NCBI GenBank assembly: GCA_945871905.1
Contig: CAMBXL010000015.1
Location: 1-49,539, forward strand
Source of the DNA: Chitinophaga pinensis
Lineage (GTDB): Bacteria; Bacteroidota; Bacteroidia; NS11-12g; UBA955
Length of the DNA: 49,539 nucleotides
Direction of reading: 5' to 3'
Made by a program: the position numbers and the translations under genes. Within the stretch, counting starts at the first letter, position 1; each line of letters opens with the position of its first letter. Below are positions 1-7,051 of this stretch, in pieces. Under the pieces are notes generated by a model, which searched no databases, was not told the origin of the DNA, and saw only the letters and a program-made list of their open reading frames with translations.

Positions 1-303
1 TTATTTTTTCTTTTTAAACATGTCTAACATTCTATCTGTCACTACAAATCCGCCTACTACGTTCAATGTGCCCAGAACGACTGCTATAAATCCAAGTATA
101 GTTGCGTAAATGTTGTCTGCTTGTCCCATAATAATAATGGCACCTATAATAACAACACCGTGAATGGCATTGGCTCCACTCATTAATGGTGTGTGAAGTA
201 CACTAGGTACTTTTTCTATCAGTTCGATACCGACAAAAATCATCAACACTACCATGTATATCATGAGTTGATGTTCTGAAATGAATTTTAATATATCTTG
301 CAT
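1..303 (-). CDS. pntAB: NAD(P) transhydrogenase alpha subunit, membrane part (PntAB)
   Basis: This 100-residue inner-membrane protein is the membrane part (domain IIa) of a split proton-translocating transhydrogenase alpha subunit. With PntAA and PntB it couples hydride transfer from NADH to NADP+ to proton entry. The sequence shows three hydrophobic segments (about residues 14-30, 45-60 and 65-87). The family block around VPSVLHTPLMSGANAIHG (residues 33-50) is intact, and the protein ends in a lysine run. It is full length, with the stop codon on the first bases of the window. PntB is expected just to the left, outside the window. In the usual three-gene operon this gene follows pntAA directly. 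Here the mntA-hepT pair and a palindrome lie between them. Confidence 0.93.
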   Translation of the reverse strand: MQDILKFISEHQLMIYMVVLMIFVGIELIEKVPSVLHTPLMSGANAIHGVVIIGAIIIMGQADNIYATILGFIAVVLGTLNVVGGFVVTDRMLDMFKKKK

Positions 304-343
304 TTGTTTAATGGTTAATGGTTAAATTGTTATTAGTTAATAG

Positions 344-361
344 TCCCGATAGCTATCGGGA
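344..361. repeat. 18-bp perfect palindrome, Bacteroidota-type dispersed repeat
   Basis: The sequence TCCCGATAGCTATCGGGA is a perfect 18-bp palindrome in the 63-bp gap between hepT and pntAB. The same palindrome is recurrent in Bacteroidota genomes, where it usually sits between genes. It is flanked by the short repeat ATGGTTAATG (311-320 and 363-372). It could form a stem or act as an insertion target, but it has no T-run on either side, so it is not a classical terminator. I saw only one copy in this window. Confidence 0.6.
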
Positions 362-366
362 AATGG

Positions 367-693
367 TTAATGCTGCGGTTTTAAGTTTTTAAGTTGTGTA
401 ATGTGGTTTTTAATAATATCCCAAATGATTTGATAATCAAGACCAAAGTATTCGTGAACAATAATATTTCTAAATCCAACGATACTTTTCCATTCTATGT
501 TAGGATATGAACTTTTATATTCATCTGAAAGTTTAGCCGATGCTTCTCCAATTATTTCAAGCAATCTAGTGACAGAAAGTTGCAGTAATCTGTTGTTTAA
601 AAAATCATTCAAAGTAATATTATGCGTAAAATCTTCAATTTCTTTAATTGAGTCTAAAATATGTAAAATCCTTTGATTGTCTTTATCTTTCAT
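367..693 (-). CDS. hepT: HepT-like HEPN-domain toxin (DUF86)
   Basis: This 108-residue protein is a HepT-family HEPN protein, the ribonuclease toxin of MntA/HepT modules. The diagnostic RX4HXY motif is present as R75-N-I-I-V-H80-E-Y82, followed by the usual FGLD. The arginine and histidine are the RNase residues. The tyrosine is the residue that the MntA antitoxin adenylylates in characterised pairs. The gene overlaps the 3' end of mntA by 11 bp, so the two are translationally coupled with the antitoxin first. The module lies within the transhydrogenase operon, which suggests co-transcription with pntAA. Its family is clear, but activity as a toxin in this host is inferred. Confidence 0.88.
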   Translation of the reverse strand: MKDKDNQRILHILDSIKEIEDFTHNITLNDFLNNRLLQLSVTRLLEIIGEASAKLSDEYKSSYPNIEWKSIVGFRNIIVHEYFGLDYQIIWDIIKNHITQLKNLKPQH

Positions 694-970
694 AAATTAA
701 AACTTTTTCTTGGTCAACATAAGGTTGAATGTGTTTACTCAATCCATTAATTGAAACAACATCTATTTTTATATTTAATTTTTTTTGTAAGTCATTACCT
801 ATGTTATAATAGAAACTATAAATATTTTCAACATAATCAAAATCTAAAAGTAAGTCAATATCATTGTAATTGGCGTCCTTTTTAGTAAAACTTCCAAATA
901 TATATGCTTTTTTAACAGGTTTATCTGTTAAATATTCTTTTATTGTTTCAATGATTTGCTGTTTTTGCAT
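683..970 (-). CDS. mntA: MntA-like minimal nucleotidyltransferase antitoxin
   Basis: This 95-residue protein has a minimal nucleotidyltransferase fold of the MntA type, the antitoxin partner of HepT. In characterised systems MntA neutralises HepT by transferring AMP groups to its motif tyrosine. The catalytic signature is visible: G26-S27, then D37-x-D39 (spacing GSX9DXD) and a third acidic residue, D70, in IKIDVV. It starts at an ATG only 3 bp after the pntAA stop codon and overlaps hepT by 11 bp. No promoter of its own is evident, so it is probably read from the pntAA transcript. All catalytic residues are kept, so it does not look decayed. Confidence 0.88.
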   Translation of the reverse strand: MQKQQIIETIKEYLTDKPVKKAYIFGSFTKKDANYNDIDLLLDFDYVENIYSFYYNIGNDLQKKLNIKIDVVSINGLSKHIQPYVDQEKVLIYER

Positions 971-973
971 CGT

Positions 974-2080
974 TTATTTTTTCAAAATTTCACCGTCTTT
1001 GCAAATCAATGTTCCTTTGGTGATTTCTTCTTCCATTTCCCATTTAAATCCTTCGTTATTTGCTAAGTGAATGAGGAAGGTGTAAATGTTTTTGGCATAA
1101 CTTTCACTGGCGTTTTGTGATAATAATGAAGGTAAATTAGTCTCACCCACTATTTTAACACCATGTTTCACAACGACTTTGCCAGCTTCACTTATTTCGC
1201 AATTGCCTCCTTGTTCCACTGCCATGTCCACTATCACACTGCCCAATTTCATGGTTTTCACCATGTCTTCGGTTACCAGTATCGGTGCTTTTCTGCCAGG
1301 AATTAAGGCTGTTGTTATTACCACATCAGCAGCTGCTATGTGTTTGCCAAGTATTTCTCTTTGCTTTTTTAGGGTGTCCTCACTCGTTTCTTTCACATAA
1401 CCGCCTTCTATTTTCACATCACCTGTATCAAAACTAATGAATTTGCCACCTAACGATTCCACTTGCTCTTTTGTTTCAGGTCTTATGTCAGTTACCTCAA
1501 CCACAGCACCTAATCTTTTGGCAGTTCCTATTGCTTGCAAACCAGCTACACCTGCGCCAAAAATTAAAATTTTTGATGGGGTAATAGTCCCTGCTGCTGT
1601 CATTAACATTGGGAAAATTCTAGCTGAATGATGAGCGCCAAGCATAACCGCCTTGTAACCAGCCAAATTGGCTTGTGAACTTAATGCATCCATGCTTTGT
1701 GCCCTCGAAATTCTCGGAATAGCATCCATACTAAAAACTGTAATTTTCTTAGCGTTTAACTTTTCTATGAGCTCAGGATTGGTGAGGTGGTAAACAAAAG
1801 AAATTAAAGTAGAACCTTCCTTTAATAAATTGATTTCATCCTGATTGGGTGCATTTACCTTGAGTAATACATCCGACTTTTGACAAACGTCAGCATTAGA
1901 GTTTAAAATTTCTGCTCCCGCTTGTTGGTAGTTGTCGTCGGAAAAATTAGACAAAGTGCCTGAACCAGTCTCTATGACACATTTAAAACCTGCTTTCACT
2001 AGGTTTTTAACCACATCAGGACTCATGGCAACTCTATTTTCGCCTTGTTTCGATTCTTTAATAGTACCTATTATCATCAT
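974..2080 (-). CDS. pntAA: NAD(P) transhydrogenase alpha subunit, soluble part (PntAA)
   Basis: This is the soluble NAD(H)-binding part (domain I) of the split transhydrogenase alpha subunit, about 368 residues long. It shares its fold with alanine dehydrogenase. The N-terminal block GTIKESKQGENRVAMSP and the Rossmann segment IFGAGVAGLQAIGTAKRLGA followed by TDIRPETKEQ are clear. A TTG at 2086 could extend the frame by two codons, but it lies inside the promoter element TACATTTG. The ATG at 2080, or the next one at 2077 which aligns best with relatives, is therefore the likely start. It is the first gene of a leftward operon and is followed after 3 bp by mntA, not by pntAB. Confidence 0.94.
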   Translation of the reverse strand: MMIIGTIKESKQGENRVAMSPDVVKNLVKAGFKCVIETGSGTLSNFSDDNYQQAGAEILNSNADVCQKSDVLLKVNAPNQDEINLLKEGSTLISFVYHLTNPELIEKLNAKKITVFSMDAIPRISRAQSMDALSSQANLAGYKAVMLGAHHSARIFPMLMTAAGTITPSKILIFGAGVAGLQAIGTAKRLGAVVEVTDIRPETKEQVESLGGKFISFDTGDVKIEGGYVKETSEDTLKKQREILGKHIAAADVVITTALIPGRKAPILVTEDMVKTMKLGSVIVDMAVEQGGNCEISEAGKVVVKHGVKIVGETNLPSLLSQNASESYAKNIYTFLIHLANNEGFKWEMEEEITKGTLICKDGEILKK

Positions 2081-2083
2081 TTG

Positions 2084-2091
2084 CAAATGTA
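2084..2091 (-). promoter_or_regulatory. -7 promoter element of pntAA
   Basis: On the minus strand this reads TACATTTG, an exact match to the Bacteroidota -7 consensus TAnnTTTG. No good -33 TTG was found at 17-23 bp. It ends 3 bp before the ATG at 2080, so the transcript would be leaderless or nearly so. It argues against the upstream TTG start. Confidence 0.5.
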
Positions 2092-2317
2092 GAAATAAAA
2101 CAATTCAGTATCGTTGTTGTTTTTTTTATTTTTCAAAAAAGTTAAAATTTGAGACTATTTGTTATTTAAATCAAACCAACTCGACTATTGGCTGGAACTC
2201 AAATAATAGCAAAGTTATTAATATATCTTAAATCTAAATATCTCATCCTTTAAATCCTCACCTTTTGTTTCTATATTTTCCTTAGAAAAAGAATTTTTTT
2301 TTGAGATGATAAAAAAT

Positions 2318-2325
2318 TACTTTTG
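2318..2325 (+). promoter_or_regulatory. -7 promoter element of ald
   Basis: TACTTTTG matches TAnnTTTG and lies 29 bp before the ald start codon. A TTTG at 2300-2303 is only 14 bp upstream, shorter than the usual spacing, so the -33 element is doubtful. The rest of the 270-bp divergent gap between pntAA and ald is AT-rich. It holds one loose dyad, CCAA-N8-TTGG (2176-2191), and no RNA gene that I can see. Confidence 0.45.
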
Positions 2326-2354
2326 CACCACCTTAACAAAAAATAAATAATAAT

Positions 2355-3470
2355 ATGATTATCGGTGTTCCAAAAGAAATTAAAAATAACGAAAATAGAG
2401 TTGCTGTAACGCCAGCAGGTGTTAGTGATTTCGTTAGACATGGCCATACAGTTTATGTGCAACATACTGCTGGAAATGGAAGTGGTTTTAGTGATGAAGA
2501 ATATACTGAAGCTGGAGCGACTATTTTATCTACAATCGAAGAAGTATACGCTATTGCTGAAATGATTGTTAAAGTAAAAGAACCAATCGAAAGCGAATAC
2601 AAACTGATTAAAAAAGGTCAATTGTTATTTACTTATTTCCACTTTGCTAGTTACGAGCCATTAACACATGCAATGATTGCAAGTGGTGCAACTTGTTTGG
2701 CTTATGAAACTGTTGAGAAAAACGACCGTTCATTGCCATTGTTAGTGCCTATGAGCGAAGTAGCTGGTAGAATGTCTATTCAGCAAGGGGCTAAATATTT
2801 AGAAAAACCAATGGGTGGAAGAGGTATTTTATTAGGTGGTGTTCCGGGTGTTAAACCAGCAGAAGTATTGGTATTAGGCGGTGGAATTGTGGGAACACAA
2901 GCTGCTAAAATGGCTGCAGGTATGGGCGCTCAGGTTACTATCATGGATATTTCTATTCCACGTTTACGTCAGTTAGACGATATTATGCCTGCTAACGTTC
3001 AAACGATGTTTAGTAACTCATACAACATTAAAGCAGCTATCAAAACTGCCGATTTAGTGATTGGTGGCGTTTTGATTCCAGGTGCAAAAGCGCCACACTT
3101 AATTACCAAAGATAATTTAAGTTCAATGAAAAAAGGGTCTGTATTGGTGGACGTTGCCGTTGACCAAGGTGGATGCTTTGAAACAACTAAACCTACTACT
3201 CACGCTGACCCAATTTATGTAATAGATGAAGTTATTCACTATTGCGTTGCCAATATGCCAGGAGCAGTTCCTTACACTTCAACTTTAGCTTTAACAAATG
3301 CAACTTTACCGTATGCTATTCAATTGGCAAATCAAGGTTGGAAAACAGCTTGTTCAAGCAATAATGAATTGAAATTAGGTTTAAATGTGGTTGATGGAAA
3401 AGTGGTTTACAAAGCCGTTTCTGATGCTTTCAATTTACCTTACACGCCAGTTGAAGAGGTGTTAAATTAA
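2355..3470 (+). CDS. ald: alanine dehydrogenase
   Basis: This 371-residue enzyme interconverts L-alanine and pyruvate plus ammonia using NAD(H). It has the normal family length. Residues matching the active site are visible: R15 in ENRVAVTP, K75 in KVKEP and H96 in FTYFHFA. The nucleotide-binding segment VLVLGGGIVGTQAAKMAAGM lies at about residues 171-190, followed by the acidic end of the second strand in IMDIS. It is transcribed alone, divergently from pntAA, and ends at a strong terminator. PntAA belongs to the same superfamily, but this protein has the alanine-dehydrogenase N-terminus MIIGVPKEIKNNENRVAVTP and lacks any transhydrogenase partner domain. Confidence 0.95.
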   Translation: MIIGVPKEIKNNENRVAVTPAGVSDFVRHGHTVYVQHTAGNGSGFSDEEYTEAGATILSTIEEVYAIAEMIVKVKEPIESEYKLIKKGQLLFTYFHFASYEPLTHAMIASGATCLAYETVEKNDRSLPLLVPMSEVAGRMSIQQGAKYLEKPMGGRGILLGGVPGVKPAEVLVLGGGIVGTQAAKMAAGMGAQVTIMDISIPRLRQLDDIMPANVQTMFSNSYNIKAAIKTADLVIGGVLIPGAKAPHLITKDNLSSMKKGSVLVDVAVDQGGCFETTKPTTHADPIYVIDEVIHYCVANMPGAVPYTSTLALTNATLPYAIQLANQGWKTACSSNNELKLGLNVVDGKVVYKAVSDAFNLPYTPVEEVLN

Positions 3471-3488
3471 TTTTTATTTCACATAATT

Positions 3489-3521
3489 AAAAAAGGCGAT
3501 ACGTTTGTATCGCCTTTTTTT
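3489..3521. terminator. bidirectional rho-independent terminator
   Basis: A perfect 8-bp stem, GGCGATAC (3495-3502) and GTATCGCC (3507-3514), closes a GTTT loop. It is flanked by an A-run on the left and a T-run on the right. It lies between the convergent ends of ald and the cytochrome b5-like gene and can serve both strands. Confidence 0.9.
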
Positions 3522-3538
3522 GTAATAAAAATGTCATT

Positions 3539-3766
3539 TTATTCAAGTTCGCCAATTATTGTAAACTTGTGAAATACTGATTCTGAATGTGGCGCATGTG
3601 CCAGTTCTTTTGTTAAATCCTGACCAGCCCAATGCTCGTAATGCTTGCCATTGCGCCATAGTCGACTCTCAGTAACATCATAAATATTCCCTTTATATGC
3701 CACCCAAATTTCGGGTTTGTCTTGCCCATTTCGCAGAGACAGTTGTTGTAGCGTGTATTTTTTCAA
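3539..3766 (-). CDS. small cytochrome b5-like heme-binding protein
   Basis: This 75-residue protein is a stand-alone cytochrome b5-like heme/steroid-binding domain. Family features are the start YTLQQLSLRNGQDK, the core WVAYKGNIYDVTESRLWRNG and the histidine-bearing stretch K41-H42-Y-E-H45-W-A-G, with APHS at 58-61. There is no signal peptide or membrane segment, so it is probably cytoplasmic. Its redox partner is unknown. It starts at TTG (3766), preceded by AAAGGAAATAACAC on its own strand. No in-frame ATG gives a sensible product. A -7 element lies 38 bp upstream. The gene is divergent from the sensor kinase. Confidence 0.85.
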   Translation of the reverse strand: MKKYTLQQLSLRNGQDKPEIWVAYKGNIYDVTESRLWRNGKHYEHWAGQDLTKELAHAPHSESVFHKFTIIGELE

Positions 3767-3789
3767 AGTGTTATTTCCTTTTTTTGTTT

Positions 3790-3812
3790 TAAATTTGAAT
3801 TCTACAAATATA
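3790..3812. promoter_or_regulatory. face-to-face -7 promoter elements
   Basis: TAAATTTG at 3790-3797 matches the -7 consensus for the rightward kinase gene. On the minus strand TATATTTG (3812-3805) matches it for the leftward cytochrome b5-like gene. The two elements point towards each other, 7 bp apart, so both cannot easily be occupied by RNA polymerase at once. I found no convincing -33 element for either. Confidence 0.45.
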
Positions 3813-3820
3813 TTACAGAT

Positions 3821-4972
3821 TTGAAATACAGATTGTTTTTTAGTTTAATTATTGTTTACATGGCTTGTGTCTTTGGCTGGTGGTTGTATTCCTTTATTTC
3901 TTTGGTCCGTTCGGAATACACTTTAGAAAAAGAAAATTTAAACCTAAATGCTTTACTTATCAGGAAGCGTTTATCCCTCGACTTAGAATCAATGAATAAT
4001 GACTCTAAACTAAGTCCATATCAATTTTATTTAAAAAATAAATCGATGGTAGATTCTACTATTCAAAAGTTGAATGAAGAATTTTCAACAGAAACTTATT
4101 TAATTATCAAAGATACAAACGCTTCGTTTTCTGGTCTTTATGATGTAGTTGTTCATCCCAGGGAGTTTAAACAAAAAGAGAAAAGATACAACTCTAAAAA
4201 AAGAGCTTATTATTCTGAGGTCTTGTTTTTTGGCCTTTTAGTCATAGCAGGTTCCGTTTGGATTTTTACCAAATTAGAATCTTTACTCAAATTGAATAAA
4301 CTGCAAAACAACTTTCTTTTGTCCATAACACATGAGCTAAAAACCCCTTTGGCCGCTATAAAATTAAGTAGTGAAACCTTGCTAAAGAGGAATTTAGACC
4401 CTGAATTGTCTAAACAAATTGTGTCACAAACATTGAGTAATGCCGAGCGGTTGAATGATTTGATAGACAATGTTTTGTTAGCCACCAATATCGACAGTCA
4501 AACCTATCAGTTTAAAATGCAATCGCTTAATCTGTCCGATTTAATACACGAAACGGCTGATGTTATTTTTGTAGAACCTCATTTTACAGGACAGTTGAAT
4601 ATTGAAACCGACAGTCAACGAATTTATGGAGATGAATTGGCTATTAAATTGGTTCTTAGTAACATATTCAACAATGCAATTAAGTATGGTGGTGAAAATG
4701 TGGTGGTTGATGTAAAAACAGAAACAGAACGCAATACAGAAAAGTTAATTATTTCTGACAATGGTATAGGGATTGATGTGAAAGAATCGAAGCAGATATT
4801 TAAGAAATTTTACCGAGTAGGAGACGAAGAAACTCGTGAAACAAAAGGGACAGGTTTGGGGTTATACATTGTAAAAGAGATTCTTAAATACCACAAAGCG
4901 AAAATTGAAATAAAACCTAATGTGCCCAAAGGGACACAGTTTATAATAACCTTTAAAAAATTAAAAATATGA
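3821..4972 (+). CDS. two-component sensor histidine kinase
   Basis: This 383-residue inner-membrane sensor kinase has a first membrane helix at about residues 5-27 and a periplasmic region to about 130. A second helix follows at 133-151, then a dimerisation domain with phospho-accepting H171 in SITHELKTPL, and a C-terminal ATPase domain. The ATPase shows N-box NIFNNAIKYGG (281-291), G1 DNGIGID (313-319) and G2 GTGLGLYI (343-350). It lacks HAMP and PAS domains. The start is TTG at 3821. An ATG at 3860 would cut into the first membrane helix. Its last four bases overlap the response regulator. The signal is unknown, but the neighbouring uptake operon suggests nutrient sensing. Confidence 0.93.
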   Translation: MKYRLFFSLIIVYMACVFGWWLYSFISLVRSEYTLEKENLNLNALLIRKRLSLDLESMNNDSKLSPYQFYLKNKSMVDSTIQKLNEEFSTETYLIIKDTNASFSGLYDVVVHPREFKQKEKRYNSKKRAYYSEVLFFGLLVIAGSVWIFTKLESLLKLNKLQNNFLLSITHELKTPLAAIKLSSETLLKRNLDPELSKQIVSQTLSNAERLNDLIDNVLLATNIDSQTYQFKMQSLNLSDLIHETADVIFVEPHFTGQLNIETDSQRIYGDELAIKLVLSNIFNNAIKYGGENVVVDVKTETERNTEKLIISDNGIGIDVKESKQIFKKFYRVGDEETRETKGTGLGLYIVKEILKYHKAKIEIKPNVPKGTQFIITFKKLKI

Positions 4973-5673
4973 CCAAAAGAATAATGTTAGTGGAAGATGA
5001 ATCAAGTTTGCACGACTTATTAAAGTTGAATCTAGAACTTGATGGCAACAAGGTTGTTGGCGTTAAAGACGGAGAAACAGCTATTAAGAAATTCAATGAC
5101 CAGCAGTTTGATTTGGTTATTTTAGATGTAATGATACCCGGAATAAATGGTTTAAATGTATGCGAAAGTATTCGTCTGAAAGATGGCAATGTGCCTATTT
5201 TGTTTTTATCAGCCAAAAGTAGACCGGAAGACAGAATAGCAGGTTTGAAAAAAGGTGCTGATGATTATTTAACCAAACCATTCAACTTGGAAGAGTTGCA
5301 GTTAAGGGTCAATAATTTGCTAAATAGACGACAAATGCAAGGAACTACTATGGCGCAAAACCATGGTCTCAAAGAATATTCTTTTGGTCCGAATTATATC
5401 AATTTTGACAATCACGAAGCCAAAGGAGTAAATGGCACATACACTTTAACCAAAAAAGAAGTAATGTTACTTAAGTTATTAATAGAACACAAGGGCGAAA
5501 TAGTAAGCAGAGAGAAAATATTACAAACAGTTTGGGGTTATTCGGTTTATCCATCTACCAGAACGATTGATAATTTCATACTTTCATTTAGAAAATATTT
5601 TGAATTAGACCCTAAAAATCCTCAATACATTATCTCAATAAGAGGGGTTGGCTATATGCTTGATTTTAAATAA
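4969..5673 (+). CDS. OmpR/PhoB-family response regulator
   Basis: This 234-residue response regulator is the partner of the kinase just upstream, with which it overlaps by 4 bp (ATGA). The receiver domain has the acidic pair in VEDE (8-11), phospho-acceptor D53 in ILDVMIPG, S81 and K103 in TKPF. The C-terminal winged helix (about 135-234) contains TLTKKEVMLLKLL, the recognition-helix region STRTIDNFILSFRKYF and IRGVGYML. This family binds direct repeats with about an 11-bp period. Exactly such a repeat starts 6 bp after the stop codon, which points to control of the operon at 5769-10071. Confidence 0.95.
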   Translation: MTKRIMLVEDESSLHDLLKLNLELDGNKVVGVKDGETAIKKFNDQQFDLVILDVMIPGINGLNVCESIRLKDGNVPILFLSAKSRPEDRIAGLKKGADDYLTKPFNLEELQLRVNNLLNRRQMQGTTMAQNHGLKEYSFGPNYINFDNHEAKGVNGTYTLTKKEVMLLKLLIEHKGEIVSREKILQTVWGYSVYPSTRTIDNFILSFRKYFELDPKNPQYIISIRGVGYMLDFK

Positions 5674-5678
5674 GTTGC

Positions 5679-5700
5679 ATAATGTCATAATAATGTCATA
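5679..5700 (+). promoter_or_regulatory. tandem 11-bp repeat, Pho-box-like regulator site
   Basis: ATAATGTCATA occurs twice in perfect abutting tandem (5679-5689 and 5690-5700). This gives two TGTCATA half-sites separated by four AT bases, the same geometry and nearly the same sequence as an enterobacterial Pho box. It lies between the response regulator gene and the HmuY-like operon. A weak -7 match, TAATTTCG, is 36 bp downstream (5737-5744) without a -33 element, which fits an activator-dependent promoter. Confidence 0.65.
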
Positions 5701-5768
5701 TTTGAACTTATTATAAAATTAACAAGTAATAAAATGTAATTTCGCGACTACTTATAACCTCTTTAAAA

Positions 5769-7031
5769 ATGAAAAAAATAGCAAGCATATTCTTCTCTCT
5801 CTTTGTTGCTTCTTTTACAGCACAATCTCAATGTCCTGTAACGGATAGTACTCTTATGGGTGCTGGTACAGCAAATGATGTTTATTACAGTTTAAAAAAC
5901 GGGGTTGTCAAGACAGTTTCAAACAAAAATTGGCATTTGGCATTTTCGGTGATGCGTAGTCAGTTCCCAGGAAATCCATCTACCGGTGTAGCAGTTCGTT
6001 TAAATTCTGCAGGAAATAATATGAAGTTGGTAAGGTTGCCAGCAACACAAAATCCTGCAAATTGGAGAAATATTGATACCACAGGCATGTATGCTTTGCC
6101 AGAACTAATTGATTCTGATAGTACATGGTTTTCTACTTCATTTACAAAAGGTTACTCAACTGCAGATCCATTTAATTTTATTTGGGGCGCTTATAATATG
6201 TCAACAAAACATGTTGATGGTACTAATGTGTTTATCATGTTCAACAAAGCTGACAATATCTACAAAAAAGTATTTATTAAGCAAGTAACTTTTGATTCTA
6301 TGTGGAGTGTTGTTGTTTCAAACTTAGACAATACAGATTCTAATTTTGTTCAGATTAGAAAAAATGCCTTTCCAAATAGGATGTTTGTATATTACAATGC
6401 AGTCACCAAAGAGATTTTAGACAGAGAACCTGCAAATAACTCTTGGGATTTGGTTTGGACTAAATTTACCACATTTGCAGTGAGTACCCAAGGTAGTGGC
6501 TTATTCCCTCTATCAGGTGTTCTAAGCAATTTAGGTGTTCAAGTTGCAAAAAACGTTGGTAAGAAATGTGATCAAGTTTGGTTGTCAACCAAAACTGCTC
6601 AAGTGAATCCTAAAATATCTTTGATAGGTGGTGATTGGAAATTGCACATGGGTGGTGGCGTTTATTCAATAGCGGATACTTTTGTGTATTTTATTACCTC
6701 AGGAAATGTAACGTATAAAATGACTTTCAAAGGTTTTGCTGGTGGTGCTTTAGGTAAATCAACCTTTAATCTTTATGAAGCCACTTTGTCAAACAATGAA
6801 TTGTCAACTTCAGCACAAGTTAAGATTGTTCCTCATCCAGTTTCAGGTGTTTCTGAAGTTGTATCGGATGCTCAAGTTAACAACATAACAATTCAAAACT
6901 TACACGGTCAAGTGGTATTTCAAAGCGCTATGTCTTCCCAATTTGATATTTCAAATTTAGCAAGTGGCATTTATTTAATGACGGTTCAAACAGATATGGG
7001 TTTGTCGCAATTAAAACTTTTTAAACAATAG
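5769..7031 (+). CDS. HmuY-like protein with T9SS sorting domain
   Basis: This 420-residue secreted protein has a signal peptide (about residues 1-20, ending TAQSQ) and two HmuY-like units. The first has NDVYYSLKNG and NWHLAF (37-59). The second has MFVYYNAVTKE and SWDLVW (205-230) and closes with VTYKMTFKGF (314-323). HmuY proteins are cell-surface hemophores that hand heme to a TonB receptor. The C-terminal 70 residues, from VKIVPHPVSG to SQLKLFKQ, form a T9SS type A sorting domain, so the protein should be released or surface-anchored through T9SS. The receptor gene follows after 20 bp. The ligand is not shown by the sequence. Heme is the family-based guess. Confidence 0.78.
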   Translation: MKKIASIFFSLFVASFTAQSQCPVTDSTLMGAGTANDVYYSLKNGVVKTVSNKNWHLAFSVMRSQFPGNPSTGVAVRLNSAGNNMKLVRLPATQNPANWRNIDTTGMYALPELIDSDSTWFSTSFTKGYSTADPFNFIWGAYNMSTKHVDGTNVFIMFNKADNIYKKVFIKQVTFDSMWSVVVSNLDNTDSNFVQIRKNAFPNRMFVYYNAVTKEILDREPANNSWDLVWTKFTTFAVSTQGSGLFPLSGVLSNLGVQVAKNVGKKCDQVWLSTKTAQVNPKISLIGGDWKLHMGGGVYSIADTFVYFITSGNVTYKMTFKGFAGGALGKSTFNLYEATLSNNELSTSAQVKIVPHPVSGVSEVVSDAQVNNITIQNLHGQVVFQSAMSSQFDISNLASGIYLMTVQTDMGLSQLKLFKQ

Positions 7032-7051
7032 TATTCTTTTTCAATTAAAGC

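Noticed and set aside
2176-2191. CCAA-N8-TTGG dyad as an operator between pntAA and ald
   Set aside because: The arms are only four bases each and expected by chance in a gap of this size.
2355-3470. The rightward gene as a second transhydrogenase alpha subunit
   Set aside because: Its N-terminal block and active-site residues are those of alanine dehydrogenase, and no membrane subunit follows it.
3821-5700. Naming the two-component pair PhoR/PhoB because of the Pho-box-like repeat
   Set aside because: The kinase lacks the HAMP/PAS layout usual in PhoR, no phosphate genes are nearby, and 11-bp direct repeats are general for this regulator family.
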